NCBI GenBank assembly: GCA_035938875.1
Contig: DASZGL010000128.1
Span: 1-57,447 of the forward strand
Reading direction: 5' to 3'
Length of the DNA stretch: 57,447 nt
Source of the DNA: DASZGL01 sp035938875
GTDB lineage: Bacteria; Chloroflexota; Dormibacteria; Aeolococcales; Aeolococcaceae
Position numbers and translations under genes: made by a program. The notes under the pieces are model-generated. The model ran no database searches and had not been told where the DNA came from. It saw only the letters and a program-made list of their open reading frames with translations. The number at the start of each line of letters is the position of its first letter. Position 1 is the stretch's first letter. Positions 43,053 through 50,663 of the stretch are shown here, piece by piece.

Positions 43053-43492
43053 TTGGCCACCTCGCTGATCAGTTGCTGCATCTCAACCGGCTCGCCCGCG
43101 GTGCCCGTTGCCAGGCCCCCCATGGATTCCGCTCCCGGCCGCCGCGAATCCATGGGGACCCCGCCAGCGATGAGCCGGACGAAGCTGCGCAGGTGAGCCG
43201 CGATCGCGTCGCGATCCAGCCTGCAGAAAACCTCCCGCCCCTCGCGGCGGGTTCGAATCACGTTGGCACGGCGCAGCGTGCGCAGATGCCAGCTCATTCG
43301 TGGCTGGCTGACCTTGCAGAACTCGGCCAGCTCCGACACCCGCATCTCGGCGGCGGCAGCGAGCCGTTCGACGATCTTGAGGCGTGTGGGGTTGGCGAGT
43401 CCCTCGAAGTGAAGGGTGAGATCCGTGGCGTTGAGGATGTCGTTGCTCCTTGGGGTCGAAGCCCGGCGGCTCCGGCGGCTGACCGGACTCAT
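43049..43492 (-). CDS. ArsR-family regulator heading the inositol-lipid operon
   Basis: 147 residues, winged helix. FEGLANPTRLKIVERLA is the ArsR opening, VSELAEFCKVSQPRMSWHLR the recognition region and REGREVFCRLD the wing. The metal-binding ELCVCDL of ArsR/SmtB sensors is not present; only single Cys are seen, so the effector may not be a metal. The ATG at 43492 has AAAGGA six bases upstream, and that ribosome site is part of a repeat cluster (43500-43536). Autoregulation of arsR-ino1-patA-pimA-pgsA is likely. Confidence 0.88.
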   Translation of the reverse strand: MSPVSRRSRRASTPRSNDILNATDLTLHFEGLANPTRLKIVERLAAAAEMRVSELAEFCKVSQPRMSWHLRTLRRANVIRTRREGREVFCRLDRDAIAAHLRSFVRLIAGGVPMDSRRPGAESMGGLATGTAGEPVEMQQLISEVAK

Positions 43493-43499
43493 AAGCTGT

Positions 43500-43536
43500 C
43501 CTTTGATAAAGGAACGTTTGATAAAGCTTCCTTTAT
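43500..43536. promoter_or_regulatory. AT-rich operator cluster upstream of arsR-ino1
   Basis: CCTTTGATAAAGG (43500-43512) is a 5-3-5 inverted repeat. TTTGATAAAG occurs twice, at 43502 and 43517. ATAAAGCTTCCTTTAT (43521-43536) is a 6-4-6 inverted repeat. The patch is strikingly AT-rich for this genome and overlaps the arsR ribosome binding site. Confidence 0.6.
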
Positions 43537-43559
43537 GCATGCTAGCCCACAGAGCCTCG

Positions 43560-43808
43560 TCAGTGCAAGTGCCCCTGCGGCCCGGCGTCGGGACCCGCCA
43601 CGGGCTCACCGGCGGCGTCTACCGCTTCATCGAGCTCCTGGCGGTGTAGCGCGTCGGCCTCGCTGTCGCCCGAGGGCAGCACCGCCTGGAGCAGCCCCAT
43701 GAGGACAGCGGTGACCGCGACAACAACGACGAAGAGCACGACGGCCACAACCAGGATGACCACCGAATCGAGCAGGCCGAAGGCGAGAGGTGCAGAGGCC
43801 ACCGCCAT
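43560..43808 (-). CDS. Small single-TM protein
   Basis: 82 residues: a long hydrophobic segment (about 9-44, VVILVVAVVLFVVVVAVTAV at its core), then an acidic tail with SEADALHRQELDEAVDAAGE. It sits between the arsR leader and a divergent gene, whose -10 box touches its start codon. No ribosome site is seen. The composition looks coding, but the gene is not certain. Confidence 0.45.
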   Translation of the reverse strand: MAVASAPLAFGLLDSVVILVVAVVLFVVVVAVTAVLMGLLQAVLPSGDSEADALHRQELDEAVDAAGEPVAGPDAGPQGHLH

Positions 43809-43813
43809 ACGAT
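43808..43813 (+). promoter_or_regulatory. -10 box, leaderless gene
   Basis: TACGAT, six bases before the GTG at 43820. Confidence 0.45.
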
Positions 43814-43819
43814 GACAGG

Positions 43820-44359
43820 GTGAGCGACATCGACCGGCCGGGGCAGACCGCGCCGCTGACCACGCTCAGGCGCGGACGCGTCGTCTTCCGCGCCCGGCGA
43901 CCCGCGGTGCTGGTGCTGCCCTTCGCCGCCGTCACCGAGATCGCCGGGGTCGTCTTCATCGTGGAGGGCGCCCCCATCGGCTGGTTCGTGGTCGCGGCGC
44001 CGGCGTTTGCCCTGCTGGTCACCGCGGTGCTGTTCCGGCCGGCGCTCGAACTCACCCGCGACGGCCTCGTGCAGAGGCAGTACCCGTTCAGCAGCCTGAC
44101 TCGCTGGGAGGTCGTCGACCACTTCGGGCTCACCCGCGCCGGCAACCGCGTCATCCTCGGCTACAAGCTCGTCGACGGCATCCCGCCGCCGCGACGCCAA
44201 CCCGCCGCGGCGCTCCTGCGCGCTGCGGGCCGGCCCTTTGACGGGGGCTACTTTGCCGACTCGCTGGCCGGCTCACCAGAGGAGATCCTGGCCACGGTCG
44301 AGGGATTTCTTCACGACGGCAGCGCGCGTGCCCAGCTGCCCCCGACGCGACGGCGCTGA
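43820..44359 (+). CDS. Hypothetical two-TM membrane protein
   Basis: 179 residues. A short cytoplasmic start is followed by two membrane segments (about 28-50 and 53-73, WFVVAAPAFALLVTAVLF). A soluble domain then contains ALELTRDGLVQRQYPFSSLTRWEVVDHFG, here cut as LELTRDGLVQRQYPFSSL and TRWEVVDHFG, reminiscent of bacterial PH-like domains, ending SPEEILATVEGFL. The GTG start lies six bases after a -10-like TACGAT, so it is probably leaderless. No specific role can be given. Confidence 0.65.
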   Translation: MSDIDRPGQTAPLTTLRRGRVVFRARRPAVLVLPFAAVTEIAGVVFIVEGAPIGWFVVAAPAFALLVTAVLFRPALELTRDGLVQRQYPFSSLTRWEVVDHFGLTRAGNRVILGYKLVDGIPPPRRQPAAALLRAAGRPFDGGYFADSLAGSPEEILATVEGFLHDGSARAQLPPTRRR

Positions 44360-44385
44360 GTGTCATGGTCGTCATAAATGCGCGA

Positions 44386-44415
44386 TTCGCAGCGCCCGTC
44401 CGGCGTTGTTACGAT
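44386..44415 (+). promoter_or_regulatory. Candidate promoter of the PlsC-like gene
   Basis: TTCGCA (44386-44391), an 18-base spacer and TACGAT (44410-44415). The predicted transcript has a leader of about 80 bases. Confidence 0.4.
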
Positions 44416-44500
44416 TGCCGTCCGCGGCGCGGTCGCGGACGGGCGGGCACCGCGTCATCGGCGTGGTCGATACCCGGCACCCCGGTGTAGGAATGGGTGG

Positions 44501-45703
44501 ATGAGTGAGTTGGTGACCGCGGCGCGCCCGATTCTCGATCACGGCGTCAGCGACGTCGGCCAGCGCGAGAGTGCCGAGCTGAACGGAGCAGTGGCGCTCC
44601 GGCCGAAACGGAGCATCCGCGGAGCCGCCGACAACGGTGCCGACGCACAGCTGCGCACGAGGCTGGAGAAGCTGCGCGAGGCAACCGGCGATGAGGTCGA
44701 AAGGCGTCGCGCGGCCGCCGCGCTGGAACCCGCCGATGGCTTACCCGTCCCTGTCAAGGAGCTCAGTTCCATCACCAGAGAGGTGCCTCGCCTGGTCGCC
44801 GACGCGCCCCGCGCGGCTACCGCAGCGGCTGCGGCGCTTCGCGACGTCAGTCCCATCGAGGCGCTGCGCAGCGTGATGGGATTCGTTGCCAGGCAGCGCG
44901 AGCTGGCCGCCGCAGCTCGACGAGGTGACCGCGAACCGGACGACTTTGGCTTCGATCAGGAGTGGACCGAATCGATTCTCCCCTTCTTCCGGTTCCTCTA
45001 TCGCCATTGGTGGCGCGTCGAGGCCATCGGCATGGAAAACGTGCCGGGAGCAGGGCGCGCGTTGCTCGTCTCCAACCACGCGGGTGTGCTGCCATACGAC
45101 GGCGCCATGATCCGCACCGCCATCTTCGACGAGCATCCCCAGCCACGCCATGCTCGCGCGCTGATTCTCAACATGCTCTTCTCGATCCCGGTGGGCTCGT
45201 GGTTCATGCGCCGCACGGGCAACACCCTCGCCCACCCCAACGACGCCGAGCGGCTGCTCGAGCGCGACGAGCTCGTCCTGGTCTTCCCCGAGGGCGCCAA
45301 GGGGCCGGGCAAGCTGTACAGCGAGCGCTACCGGCTTCGCCGCTTCGGTCGTGGTGGCTTCGTTCAGATCGCCCTGCGCACGCGCAGCCCGATTATCCCG
45401 GTGAGCGTCGTCGGCAGCGAGGAGCTGCATCCGATGCTGGCCAACATCACCCCGCTGGCCAACGCACTCGGAGTTCCCTACGTGCCGTTGACGGCGACGT
45501 TCCCGCTGCTAGGACCGCTTGGTGCAGTGCCGCTGCCGTCGTCATGGATCATCGAGTTCCACGAGCCCATCCCGGTCGACGAGTACCCTCCTGGGGCGGC
45601 CGACGACGCCAGCCTGGTGATGCGCCTGGCCGACCAGGTGCGCGACACCATCCAGAACGGCCTGTACACCAACCTGCAGAGGCGCGGCTCGGTCTTCGCT
45701 TAG
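44501..45703 (+). CDS. PlsC-like lysophospholipid/glycerol acyltransferase
   Basis: 400 residues. A poorly conserved helical N-terminus of about 150 residues precedes the acyltransferase domain. NHAGVLPYDG provides the catalytic His and Asp in the longer-spaced form seen in hemolysin/DGAT-like LPLAT proteins, LVFPEGAKGPGK is the glycerolipid-binding motif, and IPVSVVGSEE lies further on. It probably acylates a glycerolipid or lyso-lipid at the inner membrane. The start ATG 44501 follows GAATGGGTGG, a weak ribosome site. The glycosylase gene follows after 40 bases. Confidence 0.83.
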   Translation: MSELVTAARPILDHGVSDVGQRESAELNGAVALRPKRSIRGAADNGADAQLRTRLEKLREATGDEVERRRAAAALEPADGLPVPVKELSSITREVPRLVADAPRAATAAAAALRDVSPIEALRSVMGFVARQRELAAAARRGDREPDDFGFDQEWTESILPFFRFLYRHWWRVEAIGMENVPGAGRALLVSNHAGVLPYDGAMIRTAIFDEHPQPRHARALILNMLFSIPVGSWFMRRTGNTLAHPNDAERLLERDELVLVFPEGAKGPGKLYSERYRLRRFGRGGFVQIALRTRSPIIPVSVVGSEELHPMLANITPLANALGVPYVPLTATFPLLGPLGAVPLPSSWIIEFHEPIPVDEYPPGAADDASLVMRLADQVRDTIQNGLYTNLQRRGSVFA

Positions 45704-45743
45704 CGGGGTGTTGGACACCCTGCTCACCCCACAATGGTGTCTC

Positions 45744-46547
45744 ATGCCCGAGATGCCCGAACTGGAGGTGGTGCAGCGCACCCTGGCGCCGCGGATGCAG
45801 GGCCGCACCATCGAGGACGTCGTGGTCTCGCCGCGGCTTGGCTTCCTGTTGCGCACGCCGCCACAGGGTCTCCCCGCCGCGCTGCGAGGACGCCGCGTCG
45901 TGCAACTCTGGCGGCGCGGCAAGTTCCTCGTCCTCGACGCCGATTCTGCACACCTTGTCATCAACCCGATGCTCGGCGGGCGCATCCAATGGAGCGCGGC
46001 AGCCGACAAGGTCGCCGCGGCCACCGTGTTCCGCATTCGGCTCACCGGTGATGACGAGTTTCGATTTACCGACACCGCCCGCATGGGTCGCGTCTACCTC
46101 GCCGACGGCGACACGATGGGCACAGTCCCCGGCTGGGCCGAGCTGGGACCTGAAGCGCTGGACATCAGCGCCGAAGACTTCGCCAAGCGCATCCGCCGCC
46201 ATCCCGGCGAGCTCAAGAACCTGCTGCGCAACCAGGAGTTCATCGCCGGCATCGGCAACGCCTACAGCGACGAGATCCTCCACCACGCGCAGCTGCTGCC
46301 GCTGCGACGTCGCAGCTCACTGAACGCCGGCGACATCGCGCGCCTGCACGCCTCGGTGCAGCATGTGCTCGCCCGCGCCGTCGAAGCGATCAGCGCGCAG
46401 CCCCACTACGAGACGCACAAGCAGGACCGCAGCTTCATGGCGGTGCACATGAAAGGCGGCCAGGACTGCCCACGGTGCGGGCACCGAATCTCGGAGCTCA
46501 CCGCTCGCGGGGAGATCACCAACTTCTGTCGCGGATGCCAGTTTTGA
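45744..46547 (+). CDS. Fpg/Nei-family DNA glycosylase
   Basis: Base-excision repair enzyme, 267 residues, removing oxidised bases with an AP-lyase step. It begins MPEMPELEVV with Pro2 as the nucleophile and Glu3. The helix-two-turn-helix is near LKNLLRNQEFIAGIGNAYSDE. The C-terminal zinc finger is CPRCGH...FCRGCQ. The start is ATG 45744, the only one that exposes Pro2; an ORF start 12 codons upstream would mask it. Two changes are notable: the zinc-finger Arg of E. coli Fpg is Glu (GEITNFC), and HLGMSG is NPMLGG. Lesion preference may differ from MutM. Confidence 0.9.
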   Translation: MPEMPELEVVQRTLAPRMQGRTIEDVVVSPRLGFLLRTPPQGLPAALRGRRVVQLWRRGKFLVLDADSAHLVINPMLGGRIQWSAAADKVAAATVFRIRLTGDDEFRFTDTARMGRVYLADGDTMGTVPGWAELGPEALDISAEDFAKRIRRHPGELKNLLRNQEFIAGIGNAYSDEILHHAQLLPLRRRSSLNAGDIARLHASVQHVLARAVEAISAQPHYETHKQDRSFMAVHMKGGQDCPRCGHRISELTARGEITNFCRGCQF

Positions 46548-46562
46548 GGCCGCCAACGTCGG

Positions 46563-47327
46563 TTACTTCAGATGTTCGATCAGAGTGGTGGCCGTCGCTG
46601 TGTCAACGCCGTCGGCGGAGTGGACGTTGATCAGCATGATGACGCCGTCAGGCGTCTTCCACTCGATGGCGACGATGTGGCCAGAAGCGATTGAGCGGAG
46701 TACGAGGTAGTCGTTTCCGTTGATGCGCTCGACGCCAGGGGCGATCAAGCGTTGCGCGGCGTCGGGGGGAAGCGCTGGAAACTGCTTGAAGACCACGTCA
46801 AGCGGTGCGGCTGCCCCATTGGTATCCAGCTGCTCGACGACCTCGAGCGTCGTCGCCCCAAAGGTGTAGGAGAGGTCAACAGCGCCCGAATTGTGCCTGA
46901 AGGGCTGGCCGTTCATAGACGTGATCGGCGGTACGAACCGCACCACGTCCAGGGTCGTCGTCGCGAGTCCCGTCAGCACGCGGACGTGGAATCCGCCCCT
47001 CGCCTGAGCATCGACCACCGTCGTCGTGAACGGGGGGTCTAGCACCACGTTGACTGGCGCCCCTGGACCAGACAGCGGAGCTGGCTGAAAGTGGATCCGA
47101 ATCAGCCCAGTGGCATTCCCCACAGCAAGGGCCGTGCCGCCGCCGAGGATGACGGCTGCGATGACGACGACCGGTACAGGGACCGCACGCACCAATCCTC
47201 GCCGGCGACGGCCATACAGGCGCGCTCGCACCGTGCTGGTGACGTCAATGCCCGCCACTTCAGCAGCGTCGCCGGCAAAGGCAGCGCGCAGTGCTTTATC
47301 ACTGAGATCGCTTTTCACAATCATCAC
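46563..47327 (-). CDS. Probable anti-sigma factor, single TM
   Basis: 254 residues. A cytoplasmic region of about 48 residues (DKALRAAFAGDAAEV, RARLYGRRRRG) is followed by one membrane segment (VPVPVVVIAAVILGGGTALAV) and an external domain of about 180 residues with no Cys. It has no ZAS zinc motif. The GTG start overlaps the ECF sigma stop codon (GTGA), the usual sigma/anti-sigma coupling, and this is the main ground for the call. The outer part may sense an envelope signal. An ATG one codon later is also possible. Confidence 0.65.
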   Translation of the reverse strand: MMIVKSDLSDKALRAAFAGDAAEVAGIDVTSTVRARLYGRRRRGLVRAVPVPVVVIAAVILGGGTALAVGNATGLIRIHFQPAPLSGPGAPVNVVLDPPFTTTVVDAQARGGFHVRVLTGLATTTLDVVRFVPPITSMNGQPFRHNSGAVDLSYTFGATTLEVVEQLDTNGAAAPLDVVFKQFPALPPDAAQRLIAPGVERINGNDYLVLRSIASGHIVAIEWKTPDGVIMLINVHSADGVDTATATTLIEHLK

Positions 47328-47893
47328 AGTTCTGCTCCGATGGCGCAGGCAGGTCCTGCATCGGACTCGGCAGCCACAAGTTGTTGGCGAAGCCGATCAC
47401 GTCCTCGCCGAAGCCGGGTCTTCACCGTTCCCAAGGGCCAGTCAAGAAGGTTGGCGATCGCCCGCTCGTCCAGGTCGAGCAGGTACCGCAGCGAAAGCGC
47501 AGCCCGCTCGTTTGCGGGCAGGGCGGCGAGTGCTCTCATCACCTCTCGCTGTTCCTCACGCCGCTCCGCCGTCTCCTCGGGTCCCTCGCTGCGCTCGCGC
47601 GGGCGCAGCAGGTGGGCGAAGCGGCGAAAGCGCTCGGCACGCCGCGTGACCGAGATCGCCCGATTGATCACGATGCGCAGCAGCCACGGCTCGAACGGTC
47701 GAGCGGGGTCCTGGTGTTGGACCCGCTCATAGACGGTCAGGAAAGCGTCGGCGACGATGTCCTCGGCGGCCAGCCTGTCCCTGGTGATCTGGTACGCCAC
47801 CTGGAGCGCCCGGCGCTGGTGCCCTGCCACCAGAGCGTCCATGCCACTCGCGTCGCCGCCCTGTAAGGCTTCCATGGCCTCGCGATCAGTCAT
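47324..47893 (-). CDS. ECF-type RNA polymerase sigma factor
   Basis: 189 residues. Region 2 contains AYQITRDRLAAEDIVADAFLTVYERV and FEPWLLRIVINRAI (quoted partly: DRLAAEDIVADAFLTVY). A charged linker leads to region 4 with LPANERAALSLRYLLDLDE and LDWPLGTVKTRLRRGRDRLR. It directs polymerase to a small regulon, probably including itself. The ATG at 47893 is preferred to GTG 47899. TATAGG five bases upstream suggests a near-leaderless mRNA. Two hairpins fill the upstream spacer. The anti-sigma-like gene follows with a four-base overlap. Confidence 0.88.
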   Translation of the reverse strand: MTDREAMEALQGGDASGMDALVAGHQRRALQVAYQITRDRLAAEDIVADAFLTVYERVQHQDPARPFEPWLLRIVINRAISVTRRAERFRRFAHLLRPRERSEGPEETAERREEQREVMRALAALPANERAALSLRYLLDLDERAIANLLDWPLGTVKTRLRRGRDRLRQQLVAAESDAGPACAIGAEL

Positions 47894-47920
47894 CAGCACC
47901 TATATCACGCCCGAGCCAGC

Positions 47921-47943
47921 CGCCAGGTTTTCGCCGCCTGGCG
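47921..47943. repeat. Short inverted repeat upstream of the sigma gene
   Basis: CGCCAGG (47921-47927) and CCTGGCG (47937-47943), a perfect 7-bp dyad with a nine-base loop, 28 bases before the sigma start. It could be an operator or overlap the ECF promoter. Confidence 0.4.
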
Positions 47944-47969
47944 AACCCGCAGTGTCCGCGGTTCGACAA

Positions 47970-48068
47970 GTGGGGCGCCGGGGGCTTGTGCGCAGTCGCG
48001 AGTTCCGCAGGGCGCCGCAGGCGACCGAGGACTGTCTGAGCAGCAAGCACATGCCCCCGGCGCCCCAC
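47970..48068. repeat. Long inverted repeat, 22-bp arms
   Basis: The arms at 47970-47991 and 48047-48068 are complementary at 21 of 22 positions, around a 55-base centre with its own inner dyads (CAGTC 47993/GACTG 48030; GTCGC 47995/GCGAC 48021). GTCGGTACCGAC, a perfect palindrome, abuts the right arm (48069-48080). It lies after the alcohol dehydrogenase and before the sigma gene, both on the minus strand. It could be a terminator, a structured leader or a mini-element. Confidence 0.65.
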
Positions 48069-48089
48069 GTCGGTACCGACGCGGATCAC

Positions 48090-49133
48090 CTACGGCGTGA
48101 GCACCACCTTCATCGCTTCCCGCGCCTCGAACAGCCGGTAGCCGACCATGGCGTCGCTGAGGTTGAGGCGGTGGGAGATGATCGCCGTGGGGTCGACGGC
48201 GCCCTCGCGGATCAGGCGTAGCACCTCGTCCCAGCGACCGATGACGTTGGCGGTGCCGCAGAACTTCACGTCGATTGCCTTGGTGAAGATCAGGCTCATG
48301 GGGATGGTGTGCTCCGGTTCGGAGTACACGCCGATGACGCTCAGCCTGCCTCCGGGGCGCACGATGTCGATGGCCGCGTCGAAGGCGGGCAGGGCACCGA
48401 CGCACTCGACGACGACATCGGCGCCGCGGCCGCCGGTGGCGTCCTGGATGAACGTGGGCACGTGGACCTCGCGGGCGTTGACCGGCGTCGCCCCGAATGA
48501 CTGCGCCATCTCGAGCCGCGAATCGACGGTGTCGATTGCATAGAGCGCCCCCGGTCGGTAGATGCGAGCCGCCTGAATCGCGAACAGTCCCACCGGTCCG
48601 CATCCCTGGATGACGACGGTCTCGCCTTCCTCGATGCGCGCCTCGGCGACCGCGTCGTACCCCGTCGAGAAGATGTCGCCGGCGAACAGTGCCTGCTCGT
48701 CACTGAGGCTGCCGTCGACGTGATGTAGGCAGGTGTCCGCGCTGGGAATGCGCACGTACTCGGTCTGCCCGCCATTGATGTCACCGAGATAAGCGCCGTA
48801 GCCAAAGACGCGATTGTCGGGGCAGCGGTTGTACATGCCGCGACCGCAGTACCAGCACTTGCCGCAGGGGATGGTGAACGAGGCGAGGACGCGATCGCCT
48901 TCCTCGACCTTGGTGACCTCGGAGCCGGTCTCCTCGATCATGCCCATGAACTCGTGGCCGAGGATGCTGCCCGGGAGCATTCCCGGGATGCGGCCGTTGA
49001 GCACGTGCAGGTCGCTGCCGCAGATCGCCGTTGTGGTCACCCGGAGGAGGGCGTCGGTGGGCTCCTGGATCGACGGCTTGGGAACGTCCTCGAGGGTGAG
49101 CTTGCCGACGTCCTGGAATGTCACGGCTCGCAT
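48090..49133 (-). CDS. Zinc-dependent alcohol dehydrogenase (MDR family)
   Basis: 347 residues. The catalytic zinc site has CGSDLH and GHEFMG, the structural zinc site CGKCWYCGRGMYNRC, and the NAD(P) loop is QGCGPVGLFAIQAA. It belongs to the threonine/formaldehyde dehydrogenase-like branch. GGAGAGGAG precedes the ATG. It is a single gene; the long inverted repeat lies just after its stop. The substrate is not determined. Confidence 0.9.
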   Translation of the reverse strand: MRAVTFQDVGKLTLEDVPKPSIQEPTDALLRVTTTAICGSDLHVLNGRIPGMLPGSILGHEFMGMIEETGSEVTKVEEGDRVLASFTIPCGKCWYCGRGMYNRCPDNRVFGYGAYLGDINGGQTEYVRIPSADTCLHHVDGSLSDEQALFAGDIFSTGYDAVAEARIEEGETVVIQGCGPVGLFAIQAARIYRPGALYAIDTVDSRLEMAQSFGATPVNAREVHVPTFIQDATGGRGADVVVECVGALPAFDAAIDIVRPGGRLSVIGVYSEPEHTIPMSLIFTKAIDVKFCGTANVIGRWDEVLRLIREGAVDPTAIISHRLNLSDAMVGYRLFEAREAMKVVLTP

Positions 49134-49225
49134 CGCTGGGTCTCCTCTCCTCCTTCAGTCGCAGGCACACAGGCGGGGCCGGACGAACTGTACCGAGGCG
49201 GCCCGCCGCGTCGGAGGAGCGAAAC

Positions 49226-50242
49226 TCAGCCCGAATGCGTCCCGCCCGCCACGGTCGAGGCCAGCGCCGCCAGCTGAGCCGGCGATCCCAGGGCCACGAT
49301 GAGGTCGCCGGTGCCGACCCTCTCGGCGTCGCCAGGGCGGACGCTGAGATGCCCGGCCGAGGTGCGCACGGCGAGCAGGCTGGCGCCAGAGCGTTGCAGT
49401 TCTGCGACCTCGTGCTCGCCCGCACCCTCGGGGACGACCAGCTCCTCCACCGTCATTTCCCCGCCCTCGGTGAACACCCGGTCGAGGACGTCGACGACCG
49501 CCGGTTGCAGCGCCAGCGCGGCCATGCGACGCCCACTTGTGGTGTACGGGCTCACCACCCTGTCGGCTCCGGCACGGTGCAGCTTGGCGATGGAATCGGG
49601 ATACGACGAACGCGCGACGATGAACAGATCGGGTTTGAGCGAGCGTGCAGTGAGCACGATGTAGACGTTGCGTTCATCGCTGTCCACAGCACTCACCAGG
49701 GCACGAGCGCGGTCAATGCCGGCGAGCTGAAGCACCTCGTCGTTGGCTGCGTCACCGATGACACACAACCGCTCGTCCTTGCGCACGTCCTCGAGCGGCG
49801 CGGAGTTCATCTCGACAACGACGTAGTGGCGCCCCGCCTGTTCGATCTCGCGCACAACCTGGGTGCCGGTGCGGCCGTAGCCGCAGACGATGTAGTGGTC
49901 GCGCAGACTGCGCAGCTGAGCATCCATGCGCCGGTACCTCCGAAAACTCTGCAGGTGTCCGCTGGACAGCTGCTCGACGATGATGCCGAATGTGTAGAGG
50001 AATCCGGCGACACCGAAGACGATCAGGGTGATGGTGAACACCTCGCCGGCGGAGTCCAGCGGGTGCACCTCCTCGAAACCGACGGTGGTGATGGTGATCA
50101 CCGTCATGAACACCGCGTCGAGGAATGAGTAGTGCTCGATGGCTACGTAACCGACCGTGCCGTAGACGATGACCACGGCGAGCACCAGCAGAGCACGCAG
50201 GAAGCCGCCGAGCGGGTTGCGCTCAGGATGTCCGGCGATCAT
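49226..50242 (-). CDS. Two-TM potassium channel with RCK (TrkA-N/C) domain
   Basis: 338 residues. TM1 is about 13-33, the pore loop has TTVGFEE (52-58), and TM2 is about 70-92. A cytosolic TrkA-N Rossmann domain (IVCGYGRTGTQVVREIE) and a TrkA-C domain near the end (ERVGTGDLIVALG) complete it. The selectivity filter reads TVGF-E rather than TVGYGD, a variation seen in other RCK-linked channels. It would form tetramers gated by nucleotides or ions bound to the RCK ring. It follows a small gene by nine bases. Confidence 0.87.
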   Translation of the reverse strand: MIAGHPERNPLGGFLRALLVLAVVIVYGTVGYVAIEHYSFLDAVFMTVITITTVGFEEVHPLDSAGEVFTITLIVFGVAGFLYTFGIIVEQLSSGHLQSFRRYRRMDAQLRSLRDHYIVCGYGRTGTQVVREIEQAGRHYVVVEMNSAPLEDVRKDERLCVIGDAANDEVLQLAGIDRARALVSAVDSDERNVYIVLTARSLKPDLFIVARSSYPDSIAKLHRAGADRVVSPYTTSGRRMAALALQPAVVDVLDRVFTEGGEMTVEELVVPEGAGEHEVAELQRSGASLLAVRTSAGHLSVRPGDAERVGTGDLIVALGSPAQLAALASTVAGGTHSG

Positions 50243-50251
50243 GCCAGCGGG

Positions 50252-50593
50252 TCAGTCGGTACTTCGAGCCGAGCCTTTGGCCGAACCCCGCCGGGCGTCG
50301 TCCTCCTCGGCGGAACGGCGTTGCGCCATGCGATCGAGGAGCTCGTCCTCGATCCCGGCGACGTGGCCGGTCTCGCGCTGCAGCCAGAAGGGGATGCGCT
50401 CACCGGCCTCGGCAGCCGCGCGCGCTCGCTGGCGGAGATCGAAGTAGTCGCGCAGCGAGGCCTCGACGGCGTCCTCGAGCGCGGTGCCGTCGCCGGTGAG
50501 CGTCGCCGCGATGTCCTCGGGCACGACCACGGTGTTCGGCGGAACCGGCGGCGGCGCCGGTGCGCGACCGAAAAGCCGCCCGAGCCACGACAT
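50252..50593 (-). CDS. Hypothetical protein upstream of the K+ channel
   Basis: 113 residues, soluble, acidic. A short N-terminus MSWLGRLFGR and a Pro-rich linker precede a helical region (EDAVEASLRDYFDLRQRARAAAE) quoted in part as LEDAVEASLRDYFDLRQRA, and a charged tail. TAGACT six bases before the ATG marks a probable leaderless start, which supports the gene. It is probably co-transcribed with the channel. Family not recognised. Confidence 0.6.
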   Translation of the reverse strand: MSWLGRLFGRAPAPPPVPPNTVVVPEDIAATLTGDGTALEDAVEASLRDYFDLRQRARAAAEAGERIPFWLQRETGHVAGIEDELLDRMAQRRSAEEDDARRGSAKGSARSTD

Positions 50594-50599
50594 GGTCGA

Positions 50600-50605
50600 A
50601 GTCTA
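50600..50605 (-). promoter_or_regulatory. -10 box, leaderless transcript with the K+ channel
   Basis: TAGACT on the minus strand, six bases before the ATG at 50593. Confidence 0.5.
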
Positions 50606-50651
50606 CTTGCCCCCGGCGCGCCTGGCTCGCAACTCGGCGTGGGTGAAGCAC

Positions 50652-50657
50652 TACGCT
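50652..50657 (+). promoter_or_regulatory. -10 box, leaderless HhH-GPD gene
   Basis: TACGCT, six bases before the ATG at 50664. Confidence 0.5.
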
Positions 50658-50663
50658 TAGGGC

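Noticed and set aside
47985..48003. CTTGTGCGCAG, identical to the first 11 bases of the glnA dyad
   Set aside because: The second half-site is missing, and the bases are explained by the arm of the long inverted repeat.
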